Shown one piece after another: positions 17,825-26,301 of a stretch of DNA of 64,000 nt. The translations under genes were made by a program, and so were the position numbers. The stretch spans positions 62,001-126,000 of the forward strand of contig NZ_JQFJ01000001.1 in NCBI RefSeq assembly GCF_000763945.1, read 5' to 3'. Positions within the stretch are counted from its first letter, which is position 1. Each line of letters starts with the position of its first letter. Below the pieces are notes generated by a model. It was given only the letters and a program-made list of their open reading frames with translations, was not told the origin of the DNA and did not search any database. This DNA comes from Sphingopyxis sp. MWB1 (GTDB lineage: Bacteria; Pseudomonadota; Alphaproteobacteria; Sphingomonadales; Sphingomonadaceae).

Positions 17825-20020
17825 ATGTCTGATATGGCGATTGCAAGCGACAATGTGGAGCAAGGTGAGGGAGGCAGGGAATTCCTGACTGCGCCGATCC
17901 TGCTCACCTATTGGAATGCGTTGAAGCGCCACCTTTGGCTCGCCGCGGCGATAGTTGGGGTGGCGACGATTGTGGGTGCAATCATCACCTTACTGATGAC
18001 GCCGCAGTATACCGCTACTTCGCGGATCGAGATTGCGCGCGAGCAGGCGAATGTGACCAATGTTGAAGGGTTGAAGCGCGAGAGTAGTGCGCCCGATGAA
18101 GAGTTCTACCTCACCCAATATTCGTTGCTTAATGCGCGTTCGCTTGCGGAACGCGTCGAGCGGCGGCTCCGACTGGCGCGCAATTCCGAATTCTTCGACG
18201 CGCACGGGGCGACTCCCGAGGACGAGGGACTCCTTTCGGGGCGCAAAACCGGCCCTGTTTCTGCGGATGATCTTCGGGCGCGTGAACGGCAGGCAGTCGA
18301 ATTGCTGTTGGAGAATGTAGGCATATCGCCGCTGCGCGGTTCGGCGCTGGTTGATGTCAGCTATACGAGTGCTTCGCCGCAGCTCTCCCGCTTGATCGCA
18401 AGCACCTGGGTGAACGAATTCGTCCAGCAAAGCATGGACCGCCGTCTCGCGTCTACTGCCGATGCGCGGGTCTATCTGGAAACGCGTCTGCAGGGGTTGC
18501 GGGATCGACTTGAAGAGTCCGAGCGGGACCTAGTCAGCTATGCGGCCCGTCAGGGGATTGTTCGCCTGTCCGAAATGCGTAGCGACGATGGCCGGACCCG
18601 GACGACGCAGACGCTGGCATCAAGCGATCTTGAACAGCTCAATCGCCTTTTGGTGCTCGCGACGGCGGAACGTGCCGAGGCGGAATCGAAGCTCAAAGCC
18701 GCCCGTACACCCGGGAGCACGCAACTCGCGATTTCGAATCAGGCCCTCGGCATGCTTCGGCAGAGACGTGCGGAGGCCAATGCCGAGCTTCAGGAATTAT
18801 TGGTCAAGTTCGAGCCCGAGTATCCGCTGGCCGAGGCTGCGCGCGACAAGGTTGCTGCGCTTGATCGCGCGGTCGCGGCCGAGGAAAGCCGTGTTCGCGG
18901 AGCCTATGTTTCCGACTATCGGGCCGCGCAGGAACGCGAGCAAAGTCTTCGCGCGCGTGTCGATGAACTTTTAGGCCGTCTGGATGTCGAGAACCGATCG
19001 AGCATTCAGTATAATATCTACCAGCGCGAGGTGGATACCAACCGCCAACTCTATGATAGTCTGTTGCAGCGCTACAAGGAAATTGGCGTTGCGGGTGTCG
19101 GAACAAACAATATCTCGATTGTCGATGACGCCGTTCTTCCTGAGGAGTCGTCGTCTCCCCGACTGTTTCTCAATCTGGCGGTGGCGTTGACGCTGGGGTT
19201 GTTCCTTGCTACCGGCGTGATCGTGATACTGGAAAATCTCGACGAGAGCATTCGCGAGCCGCAGCAGGTCGCCGATCGTTTGGGGGTCCCGCTTCTAGGT
19301 GCGATTCCGGTCGTCGATGACGATGCTCTATCGGTTATCGACGATCCCAAATCCATATTGTCCGAAGCCTATATGACGGTGCGTACCAATCTCAGTTTTT
19401 CGACGGATCACGGCCTGCCTCGGACAATGGCGCTTACCAGTACTTCACCATCGGAGGGCAAGTCGACGTCCGCCTATTCGCTAGCGCGGGTCATTGGCCG
19501 TACCTCGGGAACCGTCGTCTTGGTCGACGTCGACATGCGTCGACCGGTCGTCGCCGAACGCCTGGGTCTCGACGGTTCGCGAGGTGTTTCGAACTTCCTG
19601 GCGGGCGAAGATGATTTGGACCGTTTGATTCAAAAGCTCGACGATGCAAATGTGAGTTTCGTCAGTGCGGGCCCCGTTCCGCCGAGCGCGTCCGAACTGC
19701 TGAGCGGCGATCGCTTGGCGACGCTGGTGCGCTTGCTTTCGGAAAGGTTCCAGCACGTCATTCTCGACAGCCCGCCAATGTTGGGCTTGTCGGATGCGCC
19801 GCTGATCGCCAACACCGTCGAAGGCGTAATCTATGTGATTGAGGCTGATCGCACCGCGGTGCGGGGATCACAAGCAGCGATCGGACGCCTGCATGAATCG
19901 CGCGCGCATATCCTTGGTGCGCTTCTTACGAAATATAGAGCGCGTCAGTCTGGCTATGGCTATGGCTATGGCTATGGCTATGGTTACGGCAAGGATGCCG
20001 CTGCCGACGGCGCTAGCTGA
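17825..20020 (+). CDS. Polysaccharide co-polymerase fused to BY-type tyrosine kinase (Wzc-like)
   Basis: A 731-residue inner-membrane protein that controls chain length and export. The Wzz domain has a first transmembrane helix at about 38-60, a long periplasmic coiled-coil region at about 200-400 and a second helix near 450-470. The cytoplasmic BY-kinase follows: Walker A SEGKST near 543-548, Walker A' VDVDMRRP near 568-575, Walker B VILDSPP near 646-652. The C-terminal tail at about 710-722 is six Gly-Tyr pairs, the tyrosine cluster expected for autophosphorylation, encoded by a hexanucleotide repeat. ATG 17825 follows GAGAG at about 10 bases; a TTG at 17822 is in frame. It follows the Wza-type gene. 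Confidence 0.95.
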   Translation: MSDMAIASDNVEQGEGGREFLTAPILLTYWNALKRHLWLAAAIVGVATIVGAIITLLMTPQYTATSRIEIAREQANVTNVEGLKRESSAPDEEFYLTQYSLLNARSLAERVERRLRLARNSEFFDAHGATPEDEGLLSGRKTGPVSADDLRARERQAVELLLENVGISPLRGSALVDVSYTSASPQLSRLIASTWVNEFVQQSMDRRLASTADARVYLETRLQGLRDRLEESERDLVSYAARQGIVRLSEMRSDDGRTRTTQTLASSDLEQLNRLLVLATAERAEAESKLKAARTPGSTQLAISNQALGMLRQRRAEANAELQELLVKFEPEYPLAEAARDKVAALDRAVAAEESRVRGAYVSDYRAAQEREQSLRARVDELLGRLDVENRSSIQYNIYQREVDTNRQLYDSLLQRYKEIGVAGVGTNNISIVDDAVLPEESSSPRLFLNLAVALTLGLFLATGVIVILENLDESIREPQQVADRLGVPLLGAIPVVDDDALSVIDDPKSILSEAYMTVRTNLSFSTDHGLPRTMALTSTSPSEGKSTSAYSLARVIGRTSGTVVLVDVDMRRPVVAERLGLDGSRGVSNFLAGEDDLDRLIQKLDDANVSFVSAGPVPPSASELLSGDRLATLVRLLSERFQHVILDSPPMLGLSDAPLIANTVEGVIYVIEADRTAVRGSQAAIGRLHESRAHILGALLTKYRARQSGYGYGYGYGYGYGKDAAADGAS
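19952..19987 (+). repeat. GGCTAT hexanucleotide tandem repeat encoding the Gly-Tyr tail
   Basis: Five perfect in-frame copies of GGCTAT (19952-19981) are followed by one degenerate copy GGTTAC (19982-19987), giving six Gly-Tyr pairs at the C-terminus of the BY-kinase. Gain or loss of a unit keeps the frame and changes the number of phosphorylatable tyrosines. Confidence 0.97.
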
Positions 20021-20034
20021 ACAGGGAAGACAGC

Positions 20035-21270
20035 TTGGCCAGCACGGGCACACTTAAACCGAAGTTGTTCTTCGGGTGGCTGACAGGGCTCTGTCTAGCG
20101 GTACTGGCCTTCTCGCAAGCTGCGGCCTCCATCGGTCTTGTTATCGATGGTTTCCGGCCGCTGGGAGCGGGCTTTTTTTCTTGGCGTACCGGCCAAATGC
20201 GTTTGTCGATGAAGGTCTTTGAATCGCGCGACAAGAAAAGTGCCGAGTCGGCCATCTCGTTCGGACGATCGACGTTGAAGCTGGCGCCGCTGACGCCCCG
20301 CTCGCTTTGGCTGATAGGTCGGGGGCTGGAGATCAATGGCAATCTTGCCGATGCCCGGCGAGCAATGTCGCAGGCGGAGCGGATATCGCGCCGCGATGGC
20401 GCCGTTGAACTCTGGCTTGGTGCCGACAATCTTCGTCGGGGCGAAATCGTGGCGGGGCTTAGGAACTTCGATCTGATGATACGCGGTGACCGGGATGCCG
20501 GGTCGCAAATCATGCCGCGCTTGTCGATGGTCATTCTCGCGCCAGAAGGGCGGCGTCACCTAATGCCCTACATCAGCGAAAATAATCCTTGGCTACGTGA
20601 TCTGATGCGCGCTGCGGTGAGCCACCTGCCGCGCGCCGAACCGATCGCGACGCTGCTGATCGATCGTGGCAAGAAGGCACCCCATGTCGACACGCTATAC
20701 CCTATCTATTCTGAGTTGATGAAACGACTGATTGCCGAGCGCGCCTATCGGCAGGCGTTGCAGTTGCATCCGCTCTTACCAGGGGCGGGCTCCTCAAGCT
20801 TGCGCGATGTCGGCGTGGTCGGCGATGGCGCGCCGAGCGACGGCTATCCACCCTTCATCTGGGATTTTCCTGACAGCAGCGATCGCGGTGGAAATGTCGT
20901 CGGCGTCGAGGGGGGCGGCGGCCTTGATCTCTTCGGATCGCCCGGAACAGTCGGCATCGCGGCGGGTAAAATCGTTTTGCCTCAAGGCGCGGATACCTTT
21001 CGCTGGCGAATCGACGACCGGGCGATGAATCTCCAAAGCGGAGCGGTCTGGGAAATGACTTGCCTCATGGGGAAGGCCGGAGGAACGGTGCGCCGCTCGG
21101 TGAACCTCCTGGAGGACGGCGTCCCGCTTGGTAGCGCTATGGCGATGCCGATCCCAGAAGGCTGCGGGCTACTCCGTGTCGAGATGCGTATCGCGGGCGG
21201 TATCGGTCGGGGCCCGGCGACGATAACCGTCTCCGAACTCAAAATGACGAGCGGCGAACAGAAACAGTGA
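20035..21270 (+). CDS. TPR-like protein of the polysaccharide locus, function unknown
   Basis: A 411-residue protein with an N-terminal hydrophobic segment (residues 12-38, LFFGWLTGLCLAVLAFSQAAA) that may be a signal anchor. Helical-repeat sequence resembling TPRs follows at about 65-150 (AISFGRSTLKLAPLTPRSLWL, then ADARRAMSQAERISRRD), and the C-terminal half is beta-rich and Gly-rich (from about 260). No catalytic motif was recognised. The start is a TTG with a strong AGGGAAGA ribosome binding site, 14 bases after the kinase stop, and the next gene begins one base after its stop, so it is clearly in the operon. A scaffold role in polysaccharide assembly or export is an inference from position and repeats. 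Confidence 0.75.
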   Translation: MASTGTLKPKLFFGWLTGLCLAVLAFSQAAASIGLVIDGFRPLGAGFFSWRTGQMRLSMKVFESRDKKSAESAISFGRSTLKLAPLTPRSLWLIGRGLEINGNLADARRAMSQAERISRRDGAVELWLGADNLRRGEIVAGLRNFDLMIRGDRDAGSQIMPRLSMVILAPEGRRHLMPYISENNPWLRDLMRAAVSHLPRAEPIATLLIDRGKKAPHVDTLYPIYSELMKRLIAERAYRQALQLHPLLPGAGSSSLRDVGVVGDGAPSDGYPPFIWDFPDSSDRGGNVVGVEGGGGLDLFGSPGTVGIAAGKIVLPQGADTFRWRIDDRAMNLQSGAVWEMTCLMGKAGGTVRRSVNLLEDGVPLGSAMAMPIPEGCGLLRVEMRIAGGIGRGPATITVSELKMTSGEQKQ

Positions 21271-21271
21271 C

Positions 21272-21871
21272 ATGGTCAAGCGATGCTTGGACATTTTGGG
21301 TTCGGCGGCGGGGTTGCTGTTGTTGTCCCCTTTAATTTTAGTCGTCGGCGCGGTCGTTTATCGCCGCTTGGGGAGTCCGGTATTGTTCACTCAGGAGCGG
21401 CCGGGGCTCGATGGTCGCATTTTCCGGATGATGAAGTTCCGTACCATGACCGACGCCCGGGGCGCCGATGGAGCGCTCCTGCCAGATGTTGAGCGTCTCA
21501 CTCCGTTCGGACGATGGCTAAGGTCGACGAGCCTCGATGAATTACCTGGACTGTGGAATGTGCTGTGCGGCGAAATGAGCCTTGTCGGACCGCGACCGCT
21601 ACTTGTCGAATATCTACCGCTCTATTCCGAGGAACAGATGCGGCGCCACGAGGTGAAGCCAGGTCTGACGGGCTGGGCGCAGGTTAATGGGCGCAATGCG
21701 CTGAGCTGGGATGAAAAATTTGCGCTGGACGTCTGGTATGTGAAAAATCAAAGTCTGATGCTGGATGTACGAATTCTGGGACTGACCTTCTGGCGTGTCC
21801 TGCGCCGCGACGGCATTTCGGCCGCGGCCGACGCGACGATGCCGGTTTTCAAGGGTAACAGGAAGACATGA
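21272..21871 (+). CDS. Phosphoglycosyl transferase priming the lipid carrier (PglC-like)
   Basis: A 199-residue monotopic phosphoglycosyl transferase (PF02397) that moves a sugar-1-phosphate from a UDP-sugar to undecaprenyl phosphate at the inner membrane. It is the small catalytic-domain-only form typified by PglC: an N-terminal re-entrant hydrophobic helix (SAAGLLLLSPLILVVGAVV), ERPGLDGRIFRMMKFRTM, the catalytic Asp89-Glu90 pair in SLDELPGLWNVL, VGPRPLL and KPGLTGWAQVNGRN. It has no N-terminal four-helix WcaJ domain. It overlaps the next gene by 4 bases (ATGA), so production with the PglD-like acetyltransferase is coupled. The nearby dehydratase and acetyltransferase suggest diacetylbacillosamine as the first sugar. 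Confidence 0.92.
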   Translation: MVKRCLDILGSAAGLLLLSPLILVVGAVVYRRLGSPVLFTQERPGLDGRIFRMMKFRTMTDARGADGALLPDVERLTPFGRWLRSTSLDELPGLWNVLCGEMSLVGPRPLLVEYLPLYSEEQMRRHEVKPGLTGWAQVNGRNALSWDEKFALDVWYVKNQSLMLDVRILGLTFWRVLRRDGISAAADATMPVFKGNRKT

Positions 21872-22515
21872 GGCAGCTCTATGGTATTTACGGAGCGGGG
21901 GGATGCGGTCGCGGCGTAATGCCACTGCTAGCCGAGCAAGCAGAGGGCGCGGTGGAACTGGTTTTTGTTGACGACTCCGGCAAAGCGGATCGCGTCAACG
22001 GCTATCCCGTGTGGACCTGGGAGGCATTTCTGATGCAGACGGATCGAGAAAAGGCGATTGCGATCGCAATCGCCAATTCGGAAATTCGCGAACAGATCAA
22101 TCGGAAACGTCAGGGCGCCGCTGTCGGTCTGATCGATGTCATTTCCAGAAACAGCGTTGTGATGGACGACGTTGAGATCGGGCCCGGCTGCTTGATTTCG
22201 CCTTTCGTAACTATGACGTCAAATATAAGGATCGGCAGTCATTTTCATTGCAACATCGGTTCCTACGTCGAGCATGATTGCCGGATCGGGAACTATGTGA
22301 CCTTTGCGCCGGGTGTCCGTTGCAACGGCAACGTGCATATCGGGGATCACGCCTATGTCGGATCGGGTGCGATTCTCAGGAATGGTAATGCCGACAAGCC
22401 GCTCGTAATCGGAGCCGGGGCGGTCGTAGGAATGGGGGCGGTGGTCACGCGCGACGTTGCGTCAGGAAGCGTTGTTGCCGGTAATCCGGCGCGCGAGATG
22501 GCGCCAAAGGTCTGA
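21868..22515 (+). CDS. Sugar O-/N-acetyltransferase, left-handed beta-helix (PglD/NeuD family)
   Basis: A 215-residue acetyltransferase. The N-terminal Rossmann-like part binds the nucleotide sugar (YGIYGAGGCGRGV), and from about residue 95 there are hexapeptide repeats (VVMDDVEIGPGCLISPFVTM and onward) forming a left-handed beta-helix that binds acetyl-CoA. The likely catalytic base is His136 in GSYVEHDCRIG, matching the PglD His. In the PglD reaction the 4-amino group of UDP-4-amino-sugar is acetylated to give UDP-diNAc-bacillosamine. The 4-base overlap with the PglC-like gene supports this. A related NeuD-type activity on another sugar cannot be excluded. Confidence 0.92.
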   Translation: MRQLYGIYGAGGCGRGVMPLLAEQAEGAVELVFVDDSGKADRVNGYPVWTWEAFLMQTDREKAIAIAIANSEIREQINRKRQGAAVGLIDVISRNSVVMDDVEIGPGCLISPFVTMTSNIRIGSHFHCNIGSYVEHDCRIGNYVTFAPGVRCNGNVHIGDHAYVGSGAILRNGNADKPLVIGAGAVVGMGAVVTRDVASGSVVAGNPAREMAPKV

Positions 22516-22531
22516 TCGCTTGGAAGTTCAG

Positions 22532-23722
22532 TTATGCTGCTGCCTGACCAACGACCTCGACAACGACTTTGCAGACCTTATCGACTTCTTCGTCGGTCAA
22601 GGTCGGATGGCACAAGAACATCAGGCTGGTTTCGCCCAGCTCTCGCGCTACAGGCAGCCGCTCTGCAGGGCGCCACGGCGTGCTCTCGAAGGCTTTTTCG
22701 AGATATATTTCCGGGCAACTGCCATGCAGGACTGGTATTCCTTGTGCGTTGCACGCCGAAACGATCCGGTCCCGCGACCAGCCCCGCTTCAAACCTTCGG
22801 GGCGCACATAGGCATAGTGTCGATAATAGGCATGTGTCAGCCCCGCTGCGGGTGTCGGCACACGCACGGCATTTGCAAATGGTTGGAGAGCATTGCTGAT
22901 ACGGGCAGCAATCGCTGTGCGCCGCTGCGTCCAGCCGGCCATATGCCGAAGCTGGATGCGTCCGATCGTCGCCTGCACCTCAAGCATTCGCCAGTTCGTA
23001 CCGAAACTCTCATGTACCCAGCGATAGCCCTCTGTATGCGCGCGTTCGTAGACTGCTTCCCAGCTTTTGCCATGATCCTTGAATGACCACATTTTCGACC
23101 AAAGGCCCCGATCGTCGGTCGTCACCATCCCGCCTTCCCCGCCTGTCGTCATGATCTTGTCCTGGCAGAAGGACCAAGCGCCGATGTCCCCGATACTGCC
23201 GACGCTTCGCTCGCCGACTTTCCCTCCGTGGGCTTGCGCGCAATCTTCAATAACCCGAATTCCCGCCCCGGCGGCCAGCGCCATGATCGCATCCATGTCG
23301 CACGGCCAGCCGCCCAGATGAACTGGGATAACCGCGCGGGTGCGATCGGTGATGACCTGCGCGATCGTCTCGGCCGAGATGTTGCCGCTGTTTGCGTCGA
23401 CATCCGCGAAAACCGGCCTCGCGCCGGCGTTCACAACGGTCGACGTGGACGCAAGAAAGCTGCGCGGCGTCACGATCACTTCATCACCAGGGCCGATATT
23501 CAGAGCCTTAAGTGCAAGGTCCAGCGCGAGCGTGCCGTTGGCGAGGGCGACGGCATGACCACTTCCGCACCATGCGGAAAACTCCTGTTCGAAATTACGA
23601 CCTTCTCGACCGGTCCAGTAATTGACGCGGTTAGACTTTAGCACGGACTGGACCGCCTCGATTTCTTCGCTCGAGAAGCTGGGCCAAGGCGAAAGGGAAG
23701 TATTGAGCATGACGGAGGCCAT
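22532..23722 (-). CDS. DegT/DnrJ/EryC1 PLP-dependent sugar aminotransferase (PglE-like candidate)
   Basis: A 396-residue aminotransferase. PLP-lysine is Lys189 in FCQDKIMTTGGEGG, the PLP-contacting acid lies in VIEDCAQAHGG, and the ANGTLALDLAL and GDEVIVTPRSFLAS blocks are present. It would convert a 4-keto nucleotide sugar to its 4-amino form with glutamate as donor. Within this cluster it is the natural candidate for the PglE step between the 4,6-dehydratase and the PglD-like enzyme. It is on the opposite strand: its 3' end faces that of the PglD-like gene at 16 bases, and its 5' end faces a plus-strand glycosyltransferase. ATG 23722 or ATG 23710 may be the start; neither has a strong ribosome binding site. 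Confidence 0.9.
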   Translation of the reverse strand: MASVMLNTSLSPWPSFSSEEIEAVQSVLKSNRVNYWTGREGRNFEQEFSAWCGSGHAVALANGTLALDLALKALNIGPGDEVIVTPRSFLASTSTVVNAGARPVFADVDANSGNISAETIAQVITDRTRAVIPVHLGGWPCDMDAIMALAAGAGIRVIEDCAQAHGGKVGERSVGSIGDIGAWSFCQDKIMTTGGEGGMVTTDDRGLWSKMWSFKDHGKSWEAVYERAHTEGYRWVHESFGTNWRMLEVQATIGRIQLRHMAGWTQRRTAIAARISNALQPFANAVRVPTPAAGLTHAYYRHYAYVRPEGLKRGWSRDRIVSACNAQGIPVLHGSCPEIYLEKAFESTPWRPAERLPVARELGETSLMFLCHPTLTDEEVDKVCKVVVEVVGQAAA

Positions 23723-23827
23723 AGACAGGCCGTGCCAAGATTGCTAGCCGCAATGGCCGTTTGGCAACTCCCGCCTGTCGCGGGGGGCGTCGACGCCGCT
23801 CGCCAGCCGCTTGCCCGAGAAATTTAA

Positions 23828-24979
23828 TTGCCCGAACAGATTGATAGGCCACCAGAAAGGCATCCGTTAAATGTCATCTTGATCAACGGATCATATGCGG
23901 ATTCGCTGATAAATTTCCGGGGTGATATGATCCGGGACTTGGTTGCGCTCGGCTACGAGGTTCACGTCTCAGCGCCTCATATCGATTCGAAAGCATATGC
24001 TGCGATCGATGCCATGGGAGCCCATCCACATTCGTTGCAACTTGACCGCACCGGGTTAAATCCGATCGCCGACCTTCGCTATTTTCGGGAGATGCTGGCC
24101 CTGATCCGCGGGGTCAAGCCTGGGCTCGTCGTCAACTATACGATCAAGCCAAACATATGGGGAAGTTTCGCTGCCCGTCTGATCGGAGTTCCCGTATGCT
24201 CGATGGTCACGGGGTTAGGCTATGTGATGATAGAAGGCGCTGGGTTCAAGAGGCGGCTTGTGCAGGGCGTGGCGAAACGACTCTACGCAGCGGCGTTGGC
24301 AGGGAATCGTGTTGTCATTTTCCAGAACGACGATGACGTTCGCGATTTCGTGAGAAGGGGCATCGTTAGTCGGGAAAAGGTGCGAACGATCCGCGGGTCT
24401 GGTGTGAATTTGGCACATTTTAGCCCGCGACCACTACCGCCTGAGCCAGTCTTCTTAATGATCGCCCGCCTGCTGAAGACAAAGGGTGTCTCGGAGTATG
24501 TCGAGGCGGCAAAGGCTACGAAACAACGCCATCCGCACGCGCGATTCCTGTTGGTGGGAATGCCCGACAACGGTCCCGATGGAATTTCGGCATCCGAAAC
24601 CGGGGATTGGCAAAAGAATGGGATCGAATATCTCGGTCCGCAATCCGACGTCCGGTCAGCCATCGCGAGCGCGAGCGTGTATGTACTACCGAGCTATCGT
24701 GAAGGTACTCCGCGTTCGGTGCTCGAGGCCATGGCTATGGGTCGGCCAATTCTCACTACCGATGTTCCTGGTTGTCGCGAAACCGTACGGCCGGGCGAGA
24801 ATGGCCTATTGGTGCCTGCACGCGATTCGACGGCGTTACGCGATGCGATGATCCACATGGTCAGCGCTGCGGATGAACGTGCGGAGATGGGGCGAGTTTC
24901 GCTCGAAATGGCGCGCGAATTGTTCGACGTCAGCAAAGTCAATCTGGAATTGTTCCGGCATCTGAGCCTTGTCCCGTGA
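23828..24979 (+). CDS. GT4-family glycosyltransferase (PglA-like)
   Basis: A 383-residue retaining GT-B glycosyltransferase. The N-terminal domain has NYTIKPNIWGSFAARLIG and SMVTGLGYVMI, a stretch typical of enzymes such as PglA that add a HexNAc to a lipid-linked bacillosamine. The C-terminal domain has the donor-site sequence SYREGTPRSVLEAMAMGRPILTT, including the E-x7-E type motif, and GENGLLVP. No membrane helix is evident; it is probably peripheral on the inner membrane. The only plausible start is a TTG at 23828 with GAGAAA upstream. It overlaps the flippase gene by 4 bases (GTGA). Addition of the second sugar of the repeat is inferred from the resemblance to PglA and the neighbours. 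Confidence 0.9.
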   Translation: MPEQIDRPPERHPLNVILINGSYADSLINFRGDMIRDLVALGYEVHVSAPHIDSKAYAAIDAMGAHPHSLQLDRTGLNPIADLRYFREMLALIRGVKPGLVVNYTIKPNIWGSFAARLIGVPVCSMVTGLGYVMIEGAGFKRRLVQGVAKRLYAAALAGNRVVIFQNDDDVRDFVRRGIVSREKVRTIRGSGVNLAHFSPRPLPPEPVFLMIARLLKTKGVSEYVEAAKATKQRHPHARFLLVGMPDNGPDGISASETGDWQKNGIEYLGPQSDVRSAIASASVYVLPSYREGTPRSVLEAMAMGRPILTTDVPGCRETVRPGENGLLVPARDSTALRDAMIHMVSAADERAEMGRVSLEMARELFDVSKVNLELFRHLSLVP

Positions 24980-26301
24980 ACCGAATTATTCCGAAGATAC
25001 GTCAATTGCTCGACCGGATCGAGCTATTTTCCCTGCGGGACATGGGCTGGCAATATGCCGCCAGCTTTGGGGTCGCTATCTTTGGCGCTCTCTATATTCT
25101 GACGGCGGGCCGTGTGCTGGGGCCGCAGGATTTCGGCGTCTATGCGCTCGCCGCCGCAGTCCCGACGGTGGTCAACGCCTTGTTCGATTATCGCATTCAG
25201 GAAGTGTCGATCGTCGTGCTCAGCGAAAAGGCGAGCGCCGGGGGTTCGGCGGGAAACATTCGTTCGCTCCTTCTTTTCGACGTGGCGGCGCGTGTTGTCG
25301 CTTTCGGCATATCGGTGCCCGCCGGAATCCTCGTCCTGCGGGCGCTGGGTATAGCTGTTGATCCGGCGGTGCCGCTTTTGGCGGCTCTGGGGGTGTTCGG
25401 CGCGAAGGTCGGTATCGGTCCTGCGATCGGGCTCATGCGTCTCTCGGGAAATATCCAGAAATATGCGCTGCTCCAGTCGCTCGACTGGGCGCTCAGGCTG
25501 CTGGGTTTCGGTATCGCCATTTTTCTGGGGCGTGCCTCGGTCGAAGCGGCGTTTCTGGTTCAGGTTCCGCCGGCGATCGTGATCAACCTGGGGATATTGC
25601 ACCTCGCGCACCGCATAGCGCAAAGCACGTACGGTTCGATCGGCGGCCTAGCCGGTGCGTTAGATCAGCTGCGAATTTTTTGCAGGGAGCGATCGAAGCT
25701 GCTGTTCAGTAGCCAGACGATTTCGGCGGTCGATTCGGTGGTGAAGGAACTCGACACGTTGATATGCGGGATATTCCTCTCGCCGCACAATGTTGCGGTC
25801 TATAAGATTGCCAAGAGCGTCGCAGCGATTTCCTGGAAATGCGTCGATCCGATCTTTGTCGTCATTCTGCCGAACATCGCCGCCTATGCCGCCGACGGCA
25901 AGCTGGCCGAACTGTCGGCGATTCTGAAAAAGACTGCAATCTATCTGCTCGGCATCGCTCTCTTCATATTTCTTGCAGGATGGGCATTGGTTTTTCCGTT
26001 CACGCAGTATGTGCTTGGCCCCGGATACGACGAGGTGCCGTCGATATTCCCGTTGATATCGCTGTGGATAGTCGTGGCGCTGCCGTTCATTTGGACGCAT
26101 TCGGTCGCCATCGCATCCGGCAACGCCCCGCTACAGGCGATGTCGGGATTGTTGGGGGCCGTTATCGGGGTTGCGGCACTGGTAATCGGTGCTGCATCTT
26201 GGAGCCTGTCTGGCGCGGCGCTTGGGCTGTCTGTGGCCTATGCCGCAACATTCGTAATCTCTTGGGTCCTGCTCGTGAAAAAGAAGATCGTGATATGGTA
26301 A
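24976..26301 (+). CDS. Polysaccharide flippase (Wzx-like, MOP superfamily)
   Basis: A 441-residue membrane protein with about 12 hydrophobic helices along its length, starting with WQYAASFGVAIFGALYILTAGRVLGPQDFG, the typical N-terminal helix pair of Wzx/RfbX proteins. It would move undecaprenyl-linked repeat units across the inner membrane. It begins with GTG inside the stop of the glycosyltransferase gene (GTGA overlap) and its own stop overlaps the next start, so the three genes are translationally coupled. It is the only flippase in the window, matching a Wzx/Wzy-dependent pathway. Confidence 0.9.
   Translation: MNRIIPKIRQLLDRIELFSLRDMGWQYAASFGVAIFGALYILTAGRVLGPQDFGVYALAAAVPTVVNALFDYRIQEVSIVVLSEKASAGGSAGNIRSLLLFDVAARVVAFGISVPAGILVLRALGIAVDPAVPLLAALGVFGAKVGIGPAIGLMRLSGNIQKYALLQSLDWALRLLGFGIAIFLGRASVEAAFLVQVPPAIVINLGILHLAHRIAQSTYGSIGGLAGALDQLRIFCRERSKLLFSSQTISAVDSVVKELDTLICGIFLSPHNVAVYKIAKSVAAISWKCVDPIFVVILPNIAAYAADGKLAELSAILKKTAIYLLGIALFIFLAGWALVFPFTQYVLGPGYDEVPSIFPLISLWIVVALPFIWTHSVAIASGNAPLQAMSGLLGAVIGVAALVIGAASWSLSGAALGLSVAYAATFVISWVLLVKKKIVIW

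Noticed and set aside
19952..19987. CRISPR or satellite array
   Set aside because: The units are 6 bases with no spacers and lie in frame within a kinase gene; this is a coding microsatellite.
25839..26294. 5' extension of the glycosyltransferase-like frame into the flippase gene
   Set aside because: The extension is out-of-frame flippase DNA with no protein-like sequence; ATG 26295 gives a sensible start with the usual operon overlap.
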